Source: Rhodococcus rhodnii NBRC 100604
GTDB lineage: Bacteria; Actinomycetota; Actinomycetes; Mycobacteriales; Mycobacteriaceae
Direction of reading: 5' to 3'
Assembly: GCF_001894925.1 (NCBI RefSeq)
Contig: NZ_BCXD01000017.1
Span: forward strand, 52,591 to 116,590
DNA length: 64,000 nucleotides
Shown here: positions 1 through 8,482 of the stretch, piece after piece
Layout: the number at the start of each line of letters is the position of its first letter
Position numbering within the stretch: position 1 is the first letter of the stretch
Translations under genes and position numbers: made by a program
Notes under the pieces: generated by a model
The model's input: the letters and a program-made list of their open reading frames with translations, nothing else
Told to the model about the DNA's origin: nothing
Databases searched by the model: none

Positions 1-150
1 GCGAGGTGAGCGCACGACCACATCCGTGGTGAACAGCCGGTCGCTCTCGTCGTACCGCGCCTCGTCGAGCCAGACGCTGTGGCGAGCGACGAGGTCGGTG
101 AGCTCGCTGCGATCCGTCAGCGAGCGGAGCAAGTCTTCTCGGTCGGACAT
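1..150 (-). CDS. SnoaL/NTF2-like protein, N-terminal fragment
   Basis: Only the first 50 codons are present; the 3' part runs off the left edge. The ATG is at 148-150. The visible start (a helix reading ELTDLVARHSVWLDEARYD, then LFTTDVVVRSP) looks like the opening of a SnoaL-like/nuclear transport factor 2 fold, a small cone-shaped domain used by many isomerases, hydrolases and orphan proteins; no catalytic residue can be judged from this piece. It diverges from the marR gene at 260 across a 109-bp gap carrying repeated operator-like sites, so it is a likely target of that regulator. The family call is tentative because of the short length. Confidence 0.5.
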   Translation of the reverse strand, partial: MSDREDLLRSLTDRSELTDLVARHSVWLDEARYDESDRLFTTDVVVRSPR

Positions 151-179
151 GACGACTCCTCGTCGGCATCGAGTGAGCA

Positions 180-243
180 TTGCATTAGGAGCACTAACAT
201 TAGTTCCACTAGCGACCTTAGAAGGTTAGTGCCACTAATGCAA
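180..243. promoter_or_regulatory. MarR-type operator cluster between divergent genes
   Basis: Three 13-bp near-palindromes of form TTAGnnnnACTAR occur at 185-197, 200-212 and 226-238; the last (TTAGTGCCACTAA) is symmetric apart from its centre. The whole set is framed by a perfect 9-bp inverted repeat, TTGCATTAG at 180-188 and CTAATGCAA at 235-243. The cluster fills the gap between the SnoaL-like gene and marR, which is where a MarR dimer usually represses both promoters. The sites are seen; binding is inferred. Confidence 0.6.
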
Positions 244-259
244 TGGGTAGAGTGCGAGC

Positions 260-733
260 ATGCCGACGGACGACGACCTGCGTTTCGACGACGGCGAAGC
301 GACGCCGCAGCGCCTGCGAGGGCAACTGTCGCGGCTTCTCGGCCTCACCGCGGCCCAGACGCACCGCGTCGCCGGAGACGCCCTCGGAGCGGTGGGCGCG
401 CACAAGGACCACTTCATCTCCCTCGCCGCACTCGACGAGTTCGGGCCGCTCAGCCAGGCGAAACTCTCGTCCCACACGAGGATCTACACGAGCGACCTCG
501 TCGCCGTCCTCGCTCGGCTCGAACAGGACGGCTACGTGAGCCGCGCGCCTGATCCCGCCGACAAGCGGCGCAACGTCGTGACCATCACCGATCGGGGCCG
601 AACCCGCCTCACCGAACTCGACGGCATCCTGGCCGTCGTCAACGAGCGCATCCTGGCGCCACTCGAACAGGCCGAGCGGGCGCAACTCTTCGACCTGTTG
701 CGACGCATAGGCGGCTCCGCCGCTCGTGCGTGA
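260..733 (+). CDS. MarR-family transcriptional regulator
   Basis: 157 residues, usual for MarR. A winged helix-turn-helix occupies roughly residues 50-115: LSQAKLSSHTRIYTSDLVAVLARLE is the recognition region and DPADKRRNVVTITDRG is the wing with its conserved D-R. The flanking helices form the dimerisation part. MarR proteins are usually autorepressors relieved by small phenolic or other ligands; the ligand cannot be told here. The three repeats at 180-243 lie directly upstream. No strong ribosome binding site precedes the ATG. The last codons (GGSAARA) are encoded by the left arm of a dispersed palindromic repeat, suggesting the repeat has replaced the original C-terminus. Confidence 0.85.
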   Translation: MPTDDDLRFDDGEATPQRLRGQLSRLLGLTAAQTHRVAGDALGAVGAHKDHFISLAALDEFGPLSQAKLSSHTRIYTSDLVAVLARLEQDGYVSRAPDPADKRRNVVTITDRGRTRLTELDGILAVVNERILAPLEQAERAQLFDLLRRIGGSAARA

Positions 734-780
734 GTTTCCGGTCTCTGGACCGGAAACTCACTCACGAGCGCAAAGCGCCC
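708..780. repeat. Dispersed palindromic repeat, copy 1, between convergent genes
   Basis: Left arm GGCGGCTCCGCCGCTCGTGC, then the stem TGAGTTTCCGG (731-741), an 8-base loop and CCGGAAACTCA (750-760), then CTCACGAGCGCAAAGCGCC. Closely related copies occur at 11848-11921 and 43292-43357. It lies between the 3' ends of marR and the allophanate hydrolase and could serve as a bidirectional terminator. It overlaps the last codons of both genes. Confidence 0.75.
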
Positions 781-2473
781 AGGTATGCCCGCCAGCCGCC
801 GTATTCGGTGATGTCGACGGCAGCCGCTGCCGCATCCGCCGCACACCCGAAGCCCACGACCCACGTTCCGTCGCCGCCCGTGCCATCGTCGAGTTCGACG
901 GCGCCGAGGTTCATCGGCGCCGGCAGTGCCGCGAGGAATCGACCCAACGCGCCGTCGGACAGATGCCAGATCTCGCCTTCGATCACGGCGCCCGAGTCCA
1001 CCCGCGTGAGCCCCGGCTTGGCGGGCACGGTGTCGAGCGCACTCAGCCGGTAGCGCGGCGCGGTACGCGCAGCACCACCCCACCGCGCCCCGAGAGCGGT
1101 GAGCTGCCCCTCGAGCGGCTGGCCACGCAGGTGAGCACCGACGACGAACAGCGCCGTGGACGACGCACCCGCCACCTCGGGCCATGGTCGATCGGGACGC
1201 GGCAGCGGACCCGACGCCTCGGCCGCCGCCACACTGCGCGGTGCGACGACGACGCGGCGCGCGAGATCCAGCGCGACGGCATCGTGAAACGCCCGGGCCA
1301 CGACCGTCACACCGAACTGGGCTTCACCCGCGTCGCCCTCGTCGACGACTCCGGCCGGAACCGCGACCCCGCACATGTCGAGCAGATTGCAGAAGTTCGT
1401 GTACGTCCCGACGCGCGAGTTCGCGGCGACGGGCTCGGCGGCCACCTCCGCACGCGTGGGCTGGAACGGTGCGGTCGGAACGAGAAGAGCATCGAAACCC
1501 GCTATGAGGCGGTCACATTCGCTCGCGAGCGCGTCGAGACGGACACGGTCACGAACGTAGGCAGAGCCCGACACGTCGCCCGCTGCCGTCACGATCGCTC
1601 CGACCGTCGGATCGACGACCTCGGGGTTGCGGTCGACGAACTCACCGACCGCGGCGTGCCTTCGGCGACGAGCGCGCCGTCGTACAGCAGACGTGCCGCC
1701 TCCAGGAAGGGGCCGAACTCGATCGGCTCGACAGCGACGCCACCGTCGCGGAACCGTTGCACCACAGCGTCGAATGCTTCGGCCCAGCCCGCCGCCATCG
1801 CGGGCAGTTCCGCCGGAACCGCGATGCGCGCGTGCTCGGGAGCGGCGAGCGGTACGTTCGCCGGCCACGCACGAGTCCCCGGCCCTCCCGCCATCGCCGC
1901 CGTCGCCGCGTCGGCCGTGTCGACATCGCGCGCCATGATCGTCACGGCGTCCCACGACGGGCATGCGGGCACGACACCCTCCGTCGAGACGACACCCAGC
2001 GTCGGCTTGATCCCGACCAGCCCCTGGAACGCGGCGGGAACCCGCCCGGAGCCCGCCGTGTCGGTCCCGATCGCGATATCGGCGGCACCGAGTGCGACGG
2101 CGACGGCCGGCCCCGAACTCGAACCGCCCGAGACGAAGTCGGGCCGCCGCGCGTCGCGGACACCTCCGTACGGGCTGCGTTGCCCGACGAGACCCGTCGC
2201 GAACTGATCGAGGTTCGTGACGCCGACGACGGTTGCTCCGGCGCCCCGCAGCCTCGCCACAGCGGGCGCATCCGCCTCCGCGGGGTCCGAGGCATACGCG
2301 GGACATGCTGCGGTCGTAACGAACCCGGCGACGTCGACGTTGTTCTTCACCGCGAGACGAAGACCGGCGAGCGGACCCTGTGCCGCCCTCCGGTCGCCCT
2401 CGATCTCGGCATCGGTGCGCGCCGCGAGGAACACCTCGGGCCGGCTGCGGACCACGTCGTCGACGGGGCTCAC
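762..2473 (-). pseudogene. atzF: Allophanate hydrolase (AtzF-like), frameshifted
   Basis: Allophanate hydrolase cleaves allophanate to two ammonia and two CO2, the last step of urea amidolyase or guanidine degradation. The N-terminal amidase-signature domain reads from a GTG at 2473 (overlapping the carboxylase stop as GTGA), with the LAVKNNVDVAGF lysine region and the SGGSSSG serine motif, to base 1661. The frame then fails: LVAEGTPRS should be LVAERHAAVGEF, which is restored by one extra base near 1660. The downstream frame carries the rest of the amidase domain and the allophanate-hydrolase C-terminal domain (GAHLRGQPLEGQL ... GLTRVDSG) to 762. Everything except that one base looks intact, so this is either a recent inactivation or a sequencing error. 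Confidence 0.85.
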
Positions 2474-5400
2474 TGCGCCACCGGCCCGAGCACGACGAGC
2501 GGATCTCCCGCATCGACCTGCGCCGCAGGCGCGGCGGCAACGGACGTCACGACGCCGCTCGCGGGAGCAGTGATCGCCGTTTCCATCTTCATCGCTTCGA
2601 GCACCACGAGCTGCTGGCCCTCCTCGACCGTATCGCCTTCTGCCACATCGACCTTCCACACGTTCGAGGTGAACGGGGCGTCCACTCGGACGCCGCCGTC
2701 GGGAACGACGACGTCCTCCACCGCGACCGGAATCGCCGCAGCGGCGGACTCCGCGCGATCGAACTCACCGGCACGCTCCCACGCCTGCCGCTCCGCCTCG
2801 AACGCCGTCGACTGCCGTTCCCGGAACTGCGCGATCGACGCGGCGTTGTCGGCCAGGAAGCGCTCATGCTCGGCGAGCGAGAAGCTGCCCTCCGTCACCT
2901 CGAGTTCGCGACGGCCCGCCGCGACATCGGCGCGCATGTCGAGCAGTTCGTCGGGTGACACCGGATACCAGCTGATGCGATCGAAGAACCGGAGCAGCCA
3001 CGGATTTTCGTCCGGTCGCGGATGCGTACGCCACACCTGCGTCGTTCTGCCGACGAACTGGTAGCCGCCGGGGCCCTCCATACCGTAGACGCACAGGTAC
3101 GCGCCGCCGATGCCGACCGAGTTCTCCGCGGTCCACGTCCTGGCGGGGTTGTACTTCGTCGTCACGAGCCGGTGGCGCGGATCGAGCGGCGTCGCCACCG
3201 GCGCGCCGAGGTAGACATCACCCAGTCCGAGAACGAGATACGACGCGTCGAACACCGTCCGGTAGACGTCGTCGACCGTGTCGAGTCCGTTGATCCGACG
3301 GATGAACTCGATGTTCCAGGGGCACCACGGCGCGTCGTCGCGGACACCCGCCATGTAGCGCTCGATCGCCTCGCGCGTCGCCGGATCGTCCCAGCTGAGC
3401 GGCAGTCGCACCTCGCGGCTCGGGACGACGAGATCCCGTGCCGCGGGCAGGGAATGCTCCAGTTCGATCAGCAGATCGAGGAGCTTCGCCTGCGACAGGA
3501 CGTCCGGGTCGACGTGCACCTGGAGCGACCGGATTCCGGGCGTGAGATCGAGGATGCCGCGAATCCGCTGTTCCGCCAGTGCGGTGTGGAGTGCGTGAAC
3601 CCGGGCGCGGAGCGCGAGATCGAGCACGATGTCGCCGTACTCGACCAGGATGGCGTCGTCGCCCTGACGTCGGTACGTGACGGCGGGAGCCTCGGCACCG
3701 CCTCCCGCCTCGCCGTCGATCCGGCGCAGGACGCCGTCGTCGCCCGCTGCACCGAGTCCCGCGGTGGCGATTCGCCGGCGGTCCGTCGCGGGAACGAACG
3801 ACAGCGTGTCGCCCGGACGCAGCTGGCCGAGCTTCCAGCGATCGGCCGTCACCACCGTGACAGGGCAGACGAATCCGCCGAGGCTGGGGCCGTCGGGACC
3901 GAGCAGAATCGGTGTGTCGCCGGTGAAGTCGAGCGCGCCGATCGAGTAGGCGTTGTCGTGGATGTTCGACGGATGCAGCCCCGCCTCCCCGCCGTCACGA
4001 CGCGCCCACTCCGGTTTCGGCCCGACGAGCCGCACACCCGTGCGCGCCGAGTTGAAGTGGACCTCGTAGCGGGACGCATAGAGGGTCTCGATGTCGCTGC
4101 GCGTGAAGAACTCCGGCGCACCGTGCGGCCCTTCCGCGACGGTCAGTTCCCAGTGCGCCGGGAACGACGGACGCTGTGCGGGGTCGACAGGCCCGTCCGG
4201 TGCGCGGTCGTGCTCGCGCGGCCGGAGAACGTCACCCGGCCGCAACGCACGGCCACCGTGACCCCCGAACTTGCCGAGCGTGAACGTCGCTGCGCTCCCC
4301 AGGTAGTCGGGGACGTCGAGACCGCCGGCGAACGCGATGCAGGTGCGCAGACCCGCCGACGCCTCCCCCACCGACAGCCGGGCACCCTCGGGCACCAGTA
4401 CCGGTTCCCACTGCGCGACGGCACCACCGTCGACGGTGACGGTCGCAGGCGCGCCCGCGACACAGACCCACGTGGCATGGCTGAACACGAGTTCCGGCCC
4501 GCCCGAGGTGCATTCGAGGCCCGGCGCGTTCTCGTCGTTGCCGAGAGATCGGTTGGCGAGCCGCAACGAGCGATCGTCCATCGCGCCCGACGGGGGAACG
4601 CCGACCTGCCAGTATCCGACCCGGCCGTCGGCGTCCTGCACCGTCGTGAGCAACCCCGGACGGGCGACCGTGATGCGGGGCTCCGGATCGCCGAGGTCGA
4701 CGAGGGTGCGGGTCGTGTGCTCGGCCGCCGCGAAAGCGGGCAGGGCCACTGCAGCGCGCAGCATCCCGAGATTGACCTCGATGCCGTCGATTCGCGTGTC
4801 GGCCAGGGCATCCGCCAGACCAGCGACCGCGGCCGTGCGGTCGGCGCCCGTCACGATCACCTTCGCGAGAAGCGGGTCGTAGGCCGTCGGGACGTCCGTT
4901 CCGGTCCGTGCCCACGAATCGACACGCACGCCTTCACCCGACGGGTAACGTGCGCACGTCACGACGCCCGCGCTCGGCCGGAAGTCGGCAGCGGGATCCT
5001 CGGCGTACACGCGCGCCTCGACGGCGTGCCCCGCTACAGGGACCTCGTCGCCGTACTCGGCGAGGAAGCCGGTGTCACCGCCGGCAGCCCGCAGCATCCA
5101 TTCGACGAGATCGACTCCCGTCACCGCCTCGGTGACGGGGTGCTCGACCTGCAACCGCGCGTTGACCTCGAGGAACGAGGCCTCGCCACGCTGCGGGTCG
5201 TAGACGAATTCGACAGTGCCGGCAGAGCGGTAGTTCATCGACGAGGCGAGTCGGCGTGCCGATGCGGCGAGTTCCGTCCGCACCTCGTCCGGCAGCGCCG
5301 GGGCCGGCGCCTCCTCGACGACCTTCTGGTTGCGACGCTGCAGCGAGCAGTCGCGGTCGCCGAGCGAGACGACACGCCCCGCGCCGTCGCCGAACACCTG

Positions 5401-6057
5401 TACCTCGACATGGCGGGCGTTCTCGACGTAGCGCTCCGCGAAGACGCCGCCGGAGCCGAAGCTGCGCATCGCGAGCCCCACGACGCTCTCGTACGCATCG
5501 CGCACTTCGTCGTCGGTGCGGCACACCGACATACCGATGCCGCCGCCACCGCCCGTCGCCTTGAGCATCACCGGGTAGCCGACGGCGCGGGCCTCGGTCA
5601 CCGCGGTGTCCGCGTCGGGGAGCAGCCCGGTGCCCGCGAAAACGGGCACTCCCGCCGCCACCGCGGCCGCGCGGGCGGTGTGCTTGTCGCCGAAGGCACA
5701 CAGCGCGTCCGGCGTAGGCCCGACGAAGGCCAGCCCTGATCCTTCGACCGCGGACGCGAAATCGGCGTCTTCCGAGAGAAATCCGTATCCGGGATGAATC
5801 GCATCGGCGCCGCTCGACTTGGCCGCGGAGAGCACGGCCTCGACGTTCAGATACGACTCCGCCGGGGCAGTCGCTCCGAGCGAGACCGCGTCGTCCGCCA
5901 TCGCGACATGCGCGGCCCCACGGTCCGCCTCGGAGAAGACCGCGACCGTGCGAATTCCGAGGCGCTTCGCGGTACGGATGACGCGGCACGCGATCTCGCC
6001 GCGGTTGGCGACGAGCAGAGTACGGACAGGACGTGGGTTCTCGAGAGACTCAGGCAC
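2470..6057 (-). CDS. Biotin-dependent urea/guanidine carboxylase
   Basis: About 1195 residues with the full urea-carboxylase architecture. The N-terminus (RTLLVANRGEIACRVIRTAK) and ATP-grasp region to about residue 450 form biotin carboxylase. Two AHS (KipA/KipI-like) regions follow, including PWCPWNIEFIRRINGL and TTKYNPARTW, and form the carboxyltransferase. A C-terminal biotin carrier domain ends the protein with VLEAMKMETA, its lysine being the biotin site. Family members carboxylate urea to allophanate, or guanidine to carboxyguanidine. The adjoining DUF1989 pair argues for guanidine here. GTG at 6057 overlaps the upstream stop; a GTG at 6081 is an alternative. It lies in an operon with 6667-7536, 6050-6670 and the hydrolase at 762-2473. 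Confidence 0.9.
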   Translation of the reverse strand: MPESLENPRPVRTLLVANRGEIACRVIRTAKRLGIRTVAVFSEADRGAAHVAMADDAVSLGATAPAESYLNVEAVLSAAKSSGADAIHPGYGFLSEDADFASAVEGSGLAFVGPTPDALCAFGDKHTARAAAVAAGVPVFAGTGLLPDADTAVTEARAVGYPVMLKATGGGGGIGMSVCRTDDEVRDAYESVVGLAMRSFGSGGVFAERYVENARHVEVQVFGDGAGRVVSLGDRDCSLQRRNQKVVEEAPAPALPDEVRTELAASARRLASSMNYRSAGTVEFVYDPQRGEASFLEVNARLQVEHPVTEAVTGVDLVEWMLRAAGGDTGFLAEYGDEVPVAGHAVEARVYAEDPAADFRPSAGVVTCARYPSGEGVRVDSWARTGTDVPTAYDPLLAKVIVTGADRTAAVAGLADALADTRIDGIEVNLGMLRAAVALPAFAAAEHTTRTLVDLGDPEPRITVARPGLLTTVQDADGRVGYWQVGVPPSGAMDDRSLRLANRSLGNDENAPGLECTSGGPELVFSHATWVCVAGAPATVTVDGGAVAQWEPVLVPEGARLSVGEASAGLRTCIAFAGGLDVPDYLGSAATFTLGKFGGHGGRALRPGDVLRPREHDRAPDGPVDPAQRPSFPAHWELTVAEGPHGAPEFFTRSDIETLYASRYEVHFNSARTGVRLVGPKPEWARRDGGEAGLHPSNIHDNAYSIGALDFTGDTPILLGPDGPSLGGFVCPVTVVTADRWKLGQLRPGDTLSFVPATDRRRIATAGLGAAGDDGVLRRIDGEAGGGAEAPAVTYRRQGDDAILVEYGDIVLDLALRARVHALHTALAEQRIRGILDLTPGIRSLQVHVDPDVLSQAKLLDLLIELEHSLPAARDLVVPSREVRLPLSWDDPATREAIERYMAGVRDDAPWCPWNIEFIRRINGLDTVDDVYRTVFDASYLVLGLGDVYLGAPVATPLDPRHRLVTTKYNPARTWTAENSVGIGGAYLCVYGMEGPGGYQFVGRTTQVWRTHPRPDENPWLLRFFDRISWYPVSPDELLDMRADVAAGRRELEVTEGSFSLAEHERFLADNAASIAQFRERQSTAFEAERQAWERAGEFDRAESAAAAIPVAVEDVVVPDGGVRVDAPFTSNVWKVDVAEGDTVEEGQQLVVLEAMKMETAITAPASGVVTSVAAAPAAQVDAGDPLVVLGPVAQ

Positions 6058-6670
6058 CGGAATACACCACCATCTCGGCACGGCTCGGGTCGAAACCGTT
6101 GCACGGGTTGTTGATCTGAGGACAGTTGGACACGATCACGAGGGTGTCCTTCTCGGCGCGCATCGACACCGACAGTCCTGGAGCGGAGATACCGTCCACG
6201 ATGCCCAGCGTCCCGCTCTCCTCGACGGGAACGTTCATGAACCAGTTGACGTTCGAGACCTGGTCGCGCTTACCCATGCCATATCGGCCCAGCTCGGCGA
6301 GGAAGTTGTCGGCACATCCGTGCTGCGAGTACGTGTGGTGGCCGTAACGCAGTGTGTTCGACTCGCGCGAGCACGCACCGCCCAGCGTGTCGTGGCGACC
6401 GACGTCGTCGGAGACGATCGTGAGCAGCGGGTCGTATTCGTTGTCCCGCAGCACGCTTCCGGTCGTGAGGTAGACGCTCGGCTGCGCCTGGAGCGTGGCC
6501 TGGGCGCTGTAGGCACGCGAATGATCGTGCGCGTCGTACGCCAGGAAGTCGACGGCCTGATTCGCGTCGAGATCCACGATGGACAGGACTTCACCCGCCG
6601 CGATCACCCTGCTCCACGGGGCCCGCGGTGCGACGGTCTCGCGGAAGTTCTCGGTTCCGAAGCGGCTCAT
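6050..6670 (-). CDS. DUF1989 protein, probable carboxyguanidine deiminase subunit (UAAP2/CgdB type)
   Basis: 206 residues of the family long called urea amidolyase-associated protein 2. Recognisable blocks are NQAVDFLAYDAHDHSRAYSA near the N-terminus, the central NTLRYGHHTYSQHGCADNF and the C-terminal CPQINNPCNGFDPS; the His and Cys residues are plausible metal ligands. Known family role: paired DUF1989 proteins form a carboxyguanidine deiminase that turns carboxyguanidine into allophanate, between the carboxylase and allophanate hydrolase. The ATG at 6670 overlaps the previous stop by four bases (ATGA), so translation is probably coupled. Which subunit is A or B is assigned from the sequence style and could be reversed. 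Confidence 0.8.
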   Translation of the reverse strand: MSRFGTENFRETVAPRAPWSRVIAAGEVLSIVDLDANQAVDFLAYDAHDHSRAYSAQATLQAQPSVYLTTGSVLRDNEYDPLLTIVSDDVGRHDTLGGACSRESNTLRYGHHTYSQHGCADNFLAELGRYGMGKRDQVSNVNWFMNVPVEESGTLGIVDGISAPGLSVSMRAEKDTLVIVSNCPQINNPCNGFDPSRAEMVVYSGA

Positions 6671-7536
6671 GCGATTCCCCTGCTCATGCGGTAGTCGACG
6701 GTGTTCTCGTAGGCGCGGCGTCCCTCCGGGGTCGCCGACCACTGCGGGTCGTCCGGGGTCGTCGTCCGCTCGCGCCACCCGAGGATTTCGATCGGGCTGC
6801 ACGTGTACTCGTCGCGCGGATCCAGCGGGTGCGCCGCGTTGGCGACGAGCATCACGACCGGGAGTTCGGTGCGCAGCGTCACGGACGCTCCGGCGCCGGC
6901 GGAGCCCGTCCACTGCGGGTGCCCTTCACCGTCGATGCGCACTCCCTGGAACAACGACGCCGTCGGGGGAAGATCCCGTCTCCCGAGCCCGTTCTTGGCC
7001 GCGGCGACCGCGAGCAACTCGCGCCCCGCGGGGCTCGGGCCCTGAATCTGCCCGTCTCCGTACCGTTCTTCGTTGCGAGCTCTCGACGATGCGCCGTAGA
7101 TCAGATCGTGCCGCTGCGAGTCGTCGCCGACGATCGTCGCGAGCACCCGCGCCTGGTCACTCAGCAGGAGATAGCCCTCGTCTGCGTACACCTGCCACTG
7201 GATCTTCACGGTGTCGGCCACGTTCAGCCGTTCCCAGGGCGCGTCCGCGTTGAACAGCACCAGCGACGCGCATGCGTCGCCGTCGAGATCGGTGAGGCGC
7301 ACGCACGTACCCGCCGCCAGTACGCGATGGGCGTAGCCGCCACCCGGAATCCGGTCGCTCCACAGCACATCGTCGCCGGTCACGCCGTCGGGTAGCGATT
7401 CGGCGCGCGAGGCCGGCACCGTCGGCGCCGTGTGGACGACAGTCCCCTCCTGCGCCCGCGCGTGCGATCGCGCGCCCTCGGTCGTGCTCGTGGCACTCTC
7501 GGACGCGGTAGCGATTCCCGGTACGTCGATGCTCAT
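6667..7536 (-). CDS. DUF1989 protein, probable carboxyguanidine deiminase subunit (UAAP1/CgdA type)
   Basis: 289 residues and first gene of the leftward operon. Characteristic stretches are RLTDLDGDACASLVLFNAD, ERLNVADTVKIQWQ, LLLSDQARVLATIVGDDS and CSPIEILGWRER, which mark urea amidolyase-associated protein 1. It is the partner of the gene at 6050-6670 in the expected carboxyguanidine deiminase. The start at 7536 is chosen because GGAGG lies five bases upstream; an ATG two codons earlier in another frame stops at once. The first 50 residues are Ser/Ala/Thr-rich and not part of the conserved core. Expression is probably controlled by the divergent TetR gene. Confidence 0.8.
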   Translation of the reverse strand: MSIDVPGIATASESATSTTEGARSHARAQEGTVVHTAPTVPASRAESLPDGVTGDDVLWSDRIPGGGYAHRVLAAGTCVRLTDLDGDACASLVLFNADAPWERLNVADTVKIQWQVYADEGYLLLSDQARVLATIVGDDSQRHDLIYGASSRARNEERYGDGQIQGPSPAGRELLAVAAAKNGLGRRDLPPTASLFQGVRIDGEGHPQWTGSAGAGASVTLRTELPVVMLVANAAHPLDPRDEYTCSPIEILGWRERTTTPDDPQWSATPEGRRAYENTVDYRMSRGIA

Positions 7537-7684
7537 TGCATCCTCCCGCCGTCTTTTCGTTCGGTTGACAGAAATTGAACGCGAGCGGCGTGTCACCGCA
7601 GTCTCCCCGATGTAAAGCCTGAGTTAACCGGCGCGACAGTGCCCCTCGCCGGGATCCACCGCGTTCCCGACGTACTATCGGGCG
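7537..7684. promoter_or_regulatory. Divergent promoter region for the carboxylase operon and tetR
   Basis: 148 bp between the leftward operon and tetR. A weak dyad GTTGACAGAAATTGAAC lies at 7564-7580; read on the minus strand it contains TTTCTGTC (7574-7567), a string shared with the palindrome at 8466-8482. A TACTAT at 7673-7678 ends six bases before the tetR ATG, so the tetR transcript may be leaderless. No guanidine-I riboswitch pattern was recognised. Confidence 0.45.
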
Positions 7685-8338
7685 ATGGCCCGTCGTGGAC
7701 AACCCCGCGCTGCAGGTCCTTCCGTCAGCGGACTGTCGACGGAACAGGAGATCCTGCACGCTGCCGCATGCCTGTTCTGCACCGAGGGGTACGGCAGCGT
7801 CAGCACCTACAAGATCGCCGCGGCCGCACGCGTGTCGCAAGCCACGATGTACCACTACTTCTCGGGCAAGCACGCCATTCTGCTCACCCTGCTGCTCGAC
7901 ACCGTCAAGCCGAGCGTCGGCTTCGCGGAGAGCCTGGTGGACCGCACCGAGAGCCCGGAAGCCCGGCTGTGGGCGCTCTGCGCGTTCGACACCACACTGC
8001 TCGTGTCGGGCGACGAGAATCTCGGCTCCCTCTACCTGCTGCCCGAGCTCGGCGACGAACGCTTCGAGTCCTTCCACGTCGAGCGCACACGCCTGCGTTC
8101 GGTGTACAACGCGCTGGTCACGCAGTGCCCGGACGTCACGGCGCCGATGGCGGCGGATCTCTCGGATCTCGTGTTCGGGCTCGTCGAGAGTGCGATCCTG
8201 CGTCGCCGCCTCGACAACGCCGTCGATGCCGCGTTTGCGGCCCGCACCGCAGACGCGGCACTGCGCGTCATCGGCGTCGGCGCCGTCGCGGCAGTGGAGG
8301 CCGCGCGTGCCGGCCACGCGATACTCACCGACGGATAG
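7685..8338 (+). CDS. TetR-family transcriptional regulator
   Basis: 217 residues. The N-terminal helix-turn-helix spans about residues 20-68 (EILHAAACLFCTEGYGSVST, YKIAAAARVSQATMYHYFSG), a good TetR signature; the rest is the helical ligand-binding and dimerisation part. It lies between the leftward carboxylase/deiminase operon and the rightward oxygenase/transporter genes, the natural place for a local repressor of both. Related 14-bp motifs at 8351-8364 and 8469-8482 and a TTTCTGTC string near 7570 could be its sites. The inducer is unknown; a guanidino compound would fit the context. Confidence 0.88.
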   Translation: MARRGQPRAAGPSVSGLSTEQEILHAAACLFCTEGYGSVSTYKIAAAARVSQATMYHYFSGKHAILLTLLLDTVKPSVGFAESLVDRTESPEARLWALCAFDTTLLVSGDENLGSLYLLPELGDERFESFHVERTRLRSVYNALVTQCPDVTAPMAADLSDLVFGLVESAILRRRLDNAVDAAFAARTADAALRVIGVGAVAAVEAARAGHAILTDG

Positions 8339-8350
8339 TGCTCTATATCT

Positions 8351-8482
8351 CTGCCGTACAACAGTTTTCACTCCGATTGCTCGTTCGATGATGCGCCCGG
8401 CCGAGCTGCAGACGTAATCAGCCTTTTACGGAGCGGAAACCGGAACGGACGCGATCGCCAGTAGTTTTCTGTCGTATGACAG
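8351..8482. promoter_or_regulatory. Operator-like palindrome pair upstream of the oxygenase arm
   Basis: CTGTCGTATGACAG at 8469-8482 is a perfect palindrome with 5-bp arms. A related 14-mer, CTGCCGTACAACAG, lies at 8351-8364 (11 of 14 identical), adjoining a GTTTTC string also found beside the first copy. The 8469 copy overlaps the ATG of the next gene at 8476, and TAGTTT at 8462-8467 could be its -10 box, so bound repressor would block a leaderless start. Probable target of the adjacent TetR protein; inferred. Confidence 0.5.

Noticed and set aside
3022..5739. Long plus-strand open frame opposite the urea/guanidine carboxylase
   Set aside because: Same shadow effect; composition is Arg-rich and carries no motif, whereas the minus strand encodes the full carboxylase.
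7537..7684. Possible guanidine-I (ykkC) riboswitch upstream of the deiminase gene
   Set aside because: The gap lacks the expected conserved stem-loop pattern and a terminator or sequester stem; the TetR gene and operator-like motifs explain control better.
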